Shown one piece after another: positions 1 through 5,003 of a stretch of 5,003 nt of DNA. Position numbers and translations under genes: made by a program. The stretch spans positions 1-5,003 of the forward strand of contig JAGWUO010000113.1 in NCBI GenBank assembly GCA_028868395.1. Direction: 5' to 3'. Numbering within the stretch: the stretch's first letter is position 1; each line of letters begins with the position of its first letter. The notes under the pieces are model-generated. The model saw only the letters and a program-made list of their open reading frames with translations. It had not been told where the DNA came from and ran no database searches. Source of the DNA: Cytophagales bacterium (GTDB lineage Bacteria > Bacteroidota > Bacteroidia > Cytophagales > Spirosomataceae).

Positions 1-292
1 GTTTCCGATCTCCTCCTACTGATTTATAGGTTAACTGAATAAAAGCATCCCAACGTGGATAATAGAGGTACATCCAATGGGGTTCTGCAAATGCAAACGT
101 ATCTTTTTTCATCTCCGCTTGCTTAGAAAATTCAAAGCTAAACGGATGGCTATTTTCTAATGCCTGGTATTGATGCGCCGGAATATCCATAGCCGGGAAA
201 CCCTTAGGTCGTGGCATGGCGGTATTCTCCTCCTGGGATGCCGATCCGCAGGAAAACAAGGTCAATATAAAACCTAGGAGAAAAAGACGCAT
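1..292 (-). CDS. gldD: Gliding motility lipoprotein GldD, N-terminal part (runs off window edge)
   Basis: The frame opens with ATG at 292-290 and stays open for 97 codons to the window edge, so the C-terminal half is missing (the family is roughly 190 residues). Residues 1-15 form a short lipoprotein signal: Met-Arg, a hydrophobic stretch, then the lipobox Leu12-Phe13-Ser14-Cys15, with Cys15 the expected lipidation site. The mature part has features I associate with GldD: PRPKGFP at 28-33 region, PFSFEFSKQA at 50-59, EPHW at 70-73, then YYPRWDAFIQLTYK at 77-90. In the family, GldD is an envelope lipoprotein required for gliding and linked to T9SS function; its biochemical role is not established. 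The start lies only 6 bp after the acyltransferase stop, so it is probably translated from the same message. The identification rests on remembered family patterns, supported by gldM and gldN nearby. Confidence 0.82.
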   Translation of the reverse strand, partial: MRLFLLGFILTLFSCGSASQEENTAMPRPKGFPAMDIPAHQYQALENSHPFSFEFSKQAEMKKDTFAFAEPHWMYLYYPRWDAFIQLTYKSVGGDRK

Positions 293-298
293 ATTCGC

Positions 299-1060
299 TT
301 ATTTTAAACCGTAATACGCTAAGATAGGATTTTGTATGGATTCAAACACTTTTTCCCGTAAAACAGGCAAATCTTCCATTGTCAAACCCTTCGTGTCAAA
401 GGGTGGATGAATCTCCACGTGCAAAGTCCCTGGACGCATCATCAAGGTATCATCATCCATAATTTGGTGGTTATTATGAAAACTCATTGGGACTATAGGC
501 ACCTGCTGCTGAATGGCCATAATAAACGCTCCGTCTTTCAATGGAGAGGCCATATGAGGAAAATTTTTGGAAACAATTCCTCCCTCTGGAAAAATCACAA
601 TACTTCTTCCTGACTGTAAGGCACGAATCGAACGACTCAAAGAATTCGCCCTACTGTTCTTATCACTCCGATCCACTAGGATATTCAAACGGGCATAGAG
701 GTAGCCAAAAAGCGGAATCTTCTTCATTGCATTCTTTCCTACAAAGGAGAAATAATGGCGAATAATGACTACCACCACTGCAATGTCCACATACGAAAAG
801 TGGTTCGCACAGAACACATAGATTTGCTTCGGATCAGGCTTAAAATGATGCGTTACCTTTACGCGAATTCCTGCAAAAAGAAAAAAGAGTTGCCCCCACA
901 GCCCTACAAGCCGATGAGCAACTCTTTTCCATGATCTTCTTTGAAGACAAATAAAAATCAAAGGATATAATAACAAGAATATGACTACAAAAACCAATCC
1001 CGCCCAGAAAGTGTAAAGCCCCTTTAAAACAGATGAAAGCAAAGAACTTTTGTTTTTCAT
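299..1060 (-). CDS. 1-acyl-sn-glycerol-3-phosphate acyltransferase family protein (PlsC-like)
   Basis: This 253-residue protein has the LPLAT/PlsC architecture and a length normal for the family. A hydrophobic segment at about residues 15-39 should anchor it in the inner membrane, and a second moderately hydrophobic stretch lies near 52-65. The catalytic His-Asp motif NHxxxxD is present as NHFSYVD at 86-92. A block-II-like region with Asp130-Arg131 follows, then the phosphate-binding FPEG at 157-160 and VPIVP at 187-191. The family transfers a fatty acyl group to lysophosphatidic acid or a related lysolipid, giving phosphatidic acid for phospholipid synthesis. The exact acceptor cannot be read from sequence; an aminolipid or ornithine-lipid acyltransferase is an alternative. 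The residue after FPEG is Gly rather than the common Thr. It starts 29 bp after the pyruvate kinase stop and ends 6 bp before gldD, suggesting co-transcription with both. Confidence 0.9.
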   Translation of the reverse strand: MKNKSSLLSSVLKGLYTFWAGLVFVVIFLLLYPLIFICLQRRSWKRVAHRLVGLWGQLFFLFAGIRVKVTHHFKPDPKQIYVFCANHFSYVDIAVVVVIIRHYFSFVGKNAMKKIPLFGYLYARLNILVDRSDKNSRANSLSRSIRALQSGRSIVIFPEGGIVSKNFPHMASPLKDGAFIMAIQQQVPIVPMSFHNNHQIMDDDTLMMRPGTLHVEIHPPFDTKGLTMEDLPVLREKVFESIQNPILAYYGLK

Positions 1061-1089
1061 AATCTAAACGAGCGCCCTACATCAAGGGT

Positions 1090-2565
1090 TTACTCAACTA
1101 CACCTAATTGAACTGTATTTGTTTTCTTGTCTTGATTTGCGGGAACAGATAAAGTAGTTACGAAGATATCTCCTTTAGACAATAAGTTATCCTGCTTTAA
1201 TTTATCTACCATAGCAGCTACTGTTTTCTCTGCATTACCTGTACCTGGATCGTAGAAGAACACGCGAGCTCCCCACAATAAACCCATGGTAGACATCAAT
1301 TCTTTATTCGAAGTAAATACAAATAAATCTGCCTTAGGGCGGTGAGCCGATAAACGGAATGCCGTATAACCTGAATTCGTGATACACAAGATAGCTTTCG
1401 CTTTCGAGTCACGCGCTAAACGACACGCACCTGCGATTAAGCGATCTTGTAATCCTACGTTTTCAGAAGTAGACGCACTTAACGAGTGATTCTTAAAATA
1501 GATCGCTGCTTCGTTACCTTGTACAATTTCAATTTCATTTTGCTGTTGCTCCACCACTTCGTGGATGTGCGCCATTGTTTCAACAGCCTTAACCGGATAT
1601 GCACCAGATGCTGACTCTCCAGATAACATGGTCGCAGAAGCACCTTGTAATACCGCATTAGCCACGTCAGACGTTTCCGCACGCGTAGGAACCGGATTAG
1701 TAATCATGGACTCTAACATCTGTGTAGCAACGATAACAGGCTTACCTGCTGCCGTACACTTTTCCACCATCACTTTTTGCAAGTAAGGAACTACCGCACC
1801 ATCCATTTCCACACCTAGATCACCACGAGCTACCATGATGGCATCTGTTGCCGCAATAATCTCATCTAAATTTTCAATCGCTTCTGGCTTTTCAATTTTC
1901 GCGATAACACGAGTATTCTTACCATAAGCTTTAATTTTCTCTTTAATATCCCAAATATCGCTCGCCTTACGAACGAAAGATAAAGCTACCCAATCCACAC
2001 CGTGGTCAAGGCCAAAATACAAATCTGCTTCATCCTTAGGAGTCAAACAAGGTAAAGAAACCTTCGTACCTGGTAGGTTAATTCCTTTTTTAGACTTCAA
2101 AATACCACCGTAGATTACCTCAGTCACTACTTCTTTCTTCACTTTATCTACTGCAAGTACCTTCACCTCTAGATTACCATCATCCATCAAAATACGCTCT
2201 CCTGGATTCACGTCTAAGTACATAGACGTGTAGGTAGTCCCTACTTTTTCTGAAGTACCTAACAAGGTTTCGTCCATCGCAAAAATCAATTGTTGACCCG
2301 CAACCAAAGGAACACCATTATTCTCCACTAATTGTGTACGAATTTTAGGACCTTGCAAATCCTGAAGGATGGTTAAGTTCAAACCCAACTCTTCTGAGAT
2401 AGAACGAATCGTTTTTAAACGCTCTAAATGATCCTCATGTGTTCCATGGGAAAAATTTAAGCGGAAAACGTTAACGCCTGCCTTGGCTAATTGGATTAAT
2501 GCTTCTCTTGATTCTGATGTGGGACCTACTGTGGCTACAATTTTTGTCTTGCGTTGATACGACAT
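1090..2565 (-). CDS. pyk: Pyruvate kinase
   Basis: This is a complete 491-residue pyruvate kinase of usual bacterial length. It catalyses the last glycolytic step in the cytoplasm: phosphoenolpyruvate plus ADP gives pyruvate plus ATP. The A domain opens with KTKIVATVGP (6-15) and RLNFSHG (35-41), whose Arg35, Asn37 and Ser39 are active-site positions. The B domain lies at about 75-165. The catalytic Lys223 and metal ligand Glu225 are in AKIEKPEAI, and the second metal ligand Asp249 is in MVARGDLGVE. Thr281 is in VIVATQMLESM, followed by PTRAETSDVANAV (293-305). The C-terminal domain covers about 350-491. The strip LQDLQGPKIRT (67-77) has Leu70 and Lys74 where K+-dependent enzymes have Thr and Glu, predicting K+-independent activity. 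It follows the gldN terminator and so probably has its own promoter; acyltransferase and gldD genes follow closely. No Shine-Dalgarno precedes the ATG. Confidence 0.98.
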   Translation of the reverse strand: MSYQRKTKIVATVGPTSESREALIQLAKAGVNVFRLNFSHGTHEDHLERLKTIRSISEELGLNLTILQDLQGPKIRTQLVENNGVPLVAGQQLIFAMDETLLGTSEKVGTTYTSMYLDVNPGERILMDDGNLEVKVLAVDKVKKEVVTEVIYGGILKSKKGINLPGTKVSLPCLTPKDEADLYFGLDHGVDWVALSFVRKASDIWDIKEKIKAYGKNTRVIAKIEKPEAIENLDEIIAATDAIMVARGDLGVEMDGAVVPYLQKVMVEKCTAAGKPVIVATQMLESMITNPVPTRAETSDVANAVLQGASATMLSGESASGAYPVKAVETMAHIHEVVEQQQNEIEIVQGNEAAIYFKNHSLSASTSENVGLQDRLIAGACRLARDSKAKAILCITNSGYTAFRLSAHRPKADLFVFTSNKELMSTMGLLWGARVFFYDPGTGNAEKTVAAMVDKLKQDNLLSKGDIFVTTLSVPANQDKKTNTVQLGVVE

Positions 2566-2611
2566 AATATGGATTAGATTCTATTAACATTGCAAGTTAC
2601 ATCTATTACAC
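2566..2611 (-). promoter_or_regulatory. Probable pyk leader/promoter region
   Basis: This short A/T-rich stretch lies between the terminator and the pyk ATG. Because the upstream transcript should stop at the hairpin, a promoter for the pyk-acyltransferase-gldD unit is expected here or overlapping the terminator. I could not find a clean Bacteroidota promoter (TTG near -33 and TAnnTTTG near -7) with proper spacing, so no boxes are assigned. No ribosome-binding purine run is visible ahead of the ATG. The call rests on position only. Confidence 0.35.
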
Positions 2612-2636
2612 AAAAAAAACCACCAAAAGGTGGTTT
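2612..2636 (-). terminator. Intrinsic terminator after gldN
   Basis: An uninterrupted 8-bp inverted repeat (arms at 2617-2624 and 2629-2636) encloses a 4-base loop. Read on the minus strand, the hairpin AAACCACC-TTTT-GGTGGTTT runs directly into a T tract, eight T in all counting the last three stem bases. It begins 28 bp after the gldN stop and ends 46 bp before the pyruvate kinase start. That position and the one-sided T tract indicate that it terminates the gldM-gldN transcript and separates it from pyk. On the plus strand the hairpin is followed by a mixed A/T sequence, and no plus-strand gene leads into it, so a bidirectional role is unlikely. Confidence 0.88.
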
Positions 2637-2664
2637 AAATTGTATTAAAATAAGATTATGAGGA

Positions 2665-3585
2665 TTAATTCTCCCACATTTCAGCTTCTTTATCTTGCAG
2701 CTGTTGCTCTAATTTTTGCGATTTTTTCAAAGCCTCTTTTCCATCCCCAAACTGATCGAAAATATCTTTATTAGCCGCATTTCCTTTTTTGATAATGCGA
2801 GCACTGAAAAAGCGTAAATCAAAGGCATCTGCCATATTGCGATGTTGCATTTCATTCGTAGAATTAAACCAAATACAATTCGGGTTACTCTTGAAGTACT
2901 TATACACATCTTTGAAACGGAAAGAGGCTACTATATCTTCCAAACCAGCGTCAGATTGTGATGCCGGAATTTTCAACGTAATCGCTTGGATATCGAAATA
3001 CAAACGAGAACGCTTGCGATCAATAATCGCATCTTCTTTAATTTCTAAAATAGATAATTGCTTAGGAATGTAGTATTCAACTCCAGCCACAACGGGACCT
3101 TTATCAAAATCATCTACTGCGGGTTTTTCCGCCTTAGATGTTTCCGTTTTCTTGGTACCACCCCAGCCATCATCTGCTCCACCACCTGTAGCAGGAGCCG
3201 CAGCAGGCTTTGTATCTCCACCGAAACCAGCGGCGATTTCCTCCGCTGTTAATCCGCCATTTTCTAATTTACCCTTCAATTTCAAGCGGTCCAAAAACTG
3301 CTCTAGGCTTAATTTCGTATTCAGAGAATCATTGGAATAGGGAGTCAATAAACCCGCCTTCACCCCGTCTATTAAGAACTTAGAGATTTGGTTGTTCTCC
3401 GCAAAGAAAGGCTGGTTAATCTTCTCATTCAAATCCATTCTACGCCAAATTTGCGCACGGTATTGAATATCCGCCTCATCAATTGGATGTGCCGAATTGG
3501 GATTAGGGTTAGTCGACGTTTCCTGTGCCCAAGCACCGAAAGACACTAAACAAATCACAACCCATAAACTATAGTTCAACTTCAT
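2665..3585 (-). CDS. gldN: Gliding motility / type IX secretion protein GldN (PorN)
   Basis: This 306-residue protein is exported: residues 1-20 are a signal peptide with a hydrophobic core and a type I cleavage site AWA|QE after Ala20. The N-terminal half has the GldN pattern DIQYRAQIWRRMDLNEKINQPFF split across 39-61, then FLIDGVKAGLLTPYSNDS (70-87). A low-complexity Gly/Ala/Lys/Asp linker fills about 122-162. A second folded part follows, with IKEDAIIDRKRSRLYFDIQAI (182-202) and NPNCIWFN (234-241). The C-terminus (about 283-304) is charged and likely a short coiled coil. GldN is the periplasmic T9SS component that associates with the GldK lipoprotein ring and GldM, coupling the motor to secretion and gliding. 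It starts 12 bp after the gldM stop, the conserved gldM-gldN order, and a terminator follows. The absence of a lipobox and the gene order argue against GldK or GldO. Confidence 0.93.
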   Translation of the reverse strand: MKLNYSLWVVICLVSFGAWAQETSTNPNPNSAHPIDEADIQYRAQIWRRMDLNEKINQPFFAENNQISKFLIDGVKAGLLTPYSNDSLNTKLSLEQFLDRLKLKGKLENGGLTAEEIAAGFGGDTKPAAAPATGGGADDGWGGTKKTETSKAEKPAVDDFDKGPVVAGVEYYIPKQLSILEIKEDAIIDRKRSRLYFDIQAITLKIPASQSDAGLEDIVASFRFKDVYKYFKSNPNCIWFNSTNEMQHRNMADAFDLRFFSARIIKKGNAANKDIFDQFGDGKEALKKSQKLEQQLQDKEAEMWEN

Positions 3586-3597
3586 AAATCAATACGG

Positions 3598-5003
3598 TTA
3601 ATTCAATGGAATCACTTTGACGAATGAGAAAGGTATCGTCTCTATCGTTCCTTTGAAATTCTTACGTTGTACCCCTTTAACTTCAATACGGTAGCGATCT
3701 CCCGCCTGCGCTTGACCCGCCAAGGAAGAAATCGATCCTCCACCTGGCAAAGTAATCGATGCTACACGCTTCGTTCCACGTGCTAAGGCTACCTCGATTT
3801 CAGAGACGCGGTAATTTGCATCTTCTGGATTCGTAGCAGCAAAGGACTCATCTGCAATTGCTTTAGCATTTACAAAACGCAAACTAGCGGCATTTTCACC
3901 ACTCTTGTCATTCAATTCTGAACCAGAACTACCTACAATTTTAATCTCAGGTCTTGGCACACGACGAACTCTAAAGGTCTCTTTACCCAATAATGTTCCT
4001 GCATTGTTTACATTCAATGTTACTGTGGCTGCCGTAGGAACGATAGTCACTTTCCCTTTATTAGAACCAGGAATCGCTTCTCCACCTTCCGCTGTAAAGC
4101 TAGGGTTCCAAAGCGCACCTAAACCAGCACTCGCCACACTCAAACGATTAGCACAGCCTAAATAAAGCGCTGGCAATGTTCCCGTTTCAATGTTATAAGT
4201 TGGTTTTAGTACAAAGTATTCTTTCGTAATCGATTCCGTCTTAGGACCCGCAGGGCTCATATAAGAAACCGAAGCCGTGTAAGTCTTTTTCGCTAAACCA
4301 TTCGCATCGTATCCACCACCTGAAGTCTTGAATTTGATTTGGCCACGTCCATCCACCACTTGCAAAGGAGAACCATTATAGCTCATACGTGGTGTAAAAC
4401 CACTAGAAGTGGCTGCAATAAACACTTCTGCTTGGTATTCCATACCCGCAACGACAGTATTAGCATTCGCTGATACTTGGGCAAAAACCTTGTCGAACTT
4501 AATCTCCTTCGCCCCTACTTTTCCCGCTAATTGATTCAACACCTCTGACTCGTAACGGCGAATTTCTGACTGTTTTTGAGATAGGGTTGCTAAAGCCGCT
4601 GCCACAGGCGTGTGCTCAAAATTCAATTCTGCAAAATCCTTGTTCGCTTGATTTGCGTCTTTGCTGGCGATCGGATCTTCTTTAGCAGATAAAGCTAAGG
4701 AAGGGAATTTAGTTCCTGGGTCAGCCGCAAGCGTTAAATCCTTCAGGTATTTGTCAAACAGGGGAATAAGCTTATACGCCTCCCCTTGTTTGCTTCCACC
4801 TACCATGATTTCATAAATTTTTTCTTCCTCTTTCGGATTCTTGATATTACCCGTTTCTGGGTCAATACCACCTGCTGCTTCTAATACTCTGCCTTTGACA
4901 TTCTCAATATGGCCTACTAGCGCGTCTGTGATACGGCGCACTTCATTCGCTTTTTTCAATACATCTGCATAGGCTGCCGGATTAGGAAGATCTTTAATTC
5001 GCT
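3598..5003 (-). CDS. gldM: Gliding motility / type IX secretion motor protein GldM (PorM), N-terminus missing
   Basis: The frame ends with TAA at 3600-3598 and is open to the window edge, giving 467 visible codons. GldM is usually about 510-520 residues, so roughly the first 50, including the single inner-membrane helix that contacts GldL, lie outside. A TTG at 4959-4957 could be taken as a start, but the frame continues upstream without a stop and encodes family-like helical sequence, so it is internal. In visible numbering, about 1-165 is the helical periplasmic D1 region, ending in a conserved-looking segment with Pro132 and ALATLSQKQSEIRRYE (136-151). Three beta-rich domains follow: D2 about 170-265, D3 about 268-345, and D4 about 350-467 beginning near RRVPRPEIKI. 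GldM forms the periplasmic shaft that carries inner-membrane motor energy to GldK/GldN. The gldN gene follows 12 bp downstream. Domain limits are estimates from known GldM structure. Confidence 0.94.
   Translation of the reverse strand, partial: RIKDLPNPAAYADVLKKANEVRRITDALVGHIENVKGRVLEAAGGIDPETGNIKNPKEEEKIYEIMVGGSKQGEAYKLIPLFDKYLKDLTLAADPGTKFPSLALSAKEDPIASKDANQANKDFAELNFEHTPVAAALATLSQKQSEIRRYESEVLNQLAGKVGAKEIKFDKVFAQVSANANTVVAGMEYQAEVFIAATSSGFTPRMSYNGSPLQVVDGRGQIKFKTSGGGYDANGLAKKTYTASVSYMSPAGPKTESITKEYFVLKPTYNIETGTLPALYLGCANRLSVASAGLGALWNPSFTAEGGEAIPGSNKGKVTIVPTAATVTLNVNNAGTLLGKETFRVRRVPRPEIKIVGSSGSELNDKSGENAASLRFVNAKAIADESFAATNPEDANYRVSEIEVALARGTKRVASITLPGGGSISSLAGQAQAGDRYRIEVKGVQRKNFKGTIETIPFSFVKVIPLN

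Noticed and set aside
407..765. Two plus-strand open frames (407-613 and 541-765) opposite the acyltransferase gene
   Set aside because: They lie wholly inside the acyltransferase gene on the other strand, overlap each other, and their translations look like no known family. The minus-strand frame carries all the expected catalytic motifs.
1075..1088. Small inverted repeat CCCT...AGGG between pyk and the acyltransferase gene, considered as a terminator
   Set aside because: The stem is only 4 bp and no T tract follows on the minus strand. The 29-bp gap is more consistent with read-through.
1479..1786. Open frames within pyk on both strands (1479-1682 minus, 1565-1786 plus)
   Set aside because: Both are alternative readings of well-conserved pyruvate kinase coding sequence and have no leader or recognisable domain.
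2566..2626. Candidate Bacteroidota promoter boxes ahead of pyk (TTG elements near 2611, 2626 and 2594)
   Set aside because: None is followed at the right spacing by a convincing TAnnTTTG -7 box, and one would place the transcript start inside the start codon. Only an unspecified promoter region is reported.
2727..3340. Several short open frames overlapping gldN (minus 2727-2909; plus 2789-3073, 3058-3252, 3152-3340)
   Set aside because: They are shadows of gldN. The Pro/Ser/Ala-rich plus-strand translations simply mirror the Gly/Ala-rich linker codons.
3905..4165. 86-codon plus-strand open frame inside gldM
   Set aside because: It is fully contained in the beta-rich part of gldM, has no recognisable features, and would be the only plus-strand gene in the window.
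1..5003. Mobile elements, CRISPR arrays, tRNA/rRNA genes or an undescribed defence or biosynthetic system
   Set aside because: The window is almost fully occupied by five recognisable genes with short gaps. I saw no direct repeats, transposase or integrase motifs, tRNA-like folds or unexplained coding sequence.

Overview
The window is a stretch of a Bacteroidota chromosome. All supported genes lie on the minus strand, so transcription runs from the high-coordinate end to the low end. Three of the five genes belong to the gliding-motility / type IX secretion (T9SS) set known only from this phylum: gldM, gldN and gldD. No start codon here has a convincing Shine-Dalgarno sequence, and the leaders are short and A/T-rich, which also fits Bacteroidota. 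The gene content suggests a non-parasitic, aerobic-type member such as a Cytophagales relative, but the exact lineage is an inference and is not resolved by this sequence.

Layout in transcription order: (1) 5003-3598, gldM, missing its N-terminus at the window edge; (2) 12 bp later, gldN (3585-2665), with a signal peptide; (3) a 99-bp gap holding a strong intrinsic terminator (about 2612-2636) that should end the gldM-gldN transcript; (4) pyruvate kinase (2565-1090); (5) 29 bp later, a PlsC-type lysophospholipid acyltransferase (1060-299); (6) 6 bp later, the 5' part of a lipoprotein gene recognised as gldD (292-1), which runs off the low-coordinate edge.

Functionally, GldM is a shaft subunit of the T9SS/gliding motor, spanning from the inner membrane into the periplasm. 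GldN is its periplasmic partner near the outer-membrane GldK ring. GldD is a cell-envelope lipoprotein needed for gliding and associated secretion. Pyruvate kinase and the acyltransferase are housekeeping enzymes of glycolysis and phospholipid synthesis. The second unit, pyk-plsC-gldD, is tightly spaced and probably co-transcribed, so a motility lipoprotein sits behind two metabolic genes.

I see no mobile element, CRISPR array, tRNA, rRNA or evidently new system. The more notable points are the residue pattern of a K+-independent pyruvate kinase, a low-complexity linker inside GldN, the misleading internal TTG start in gldM, and the mixed housekeeping/motility gene order.
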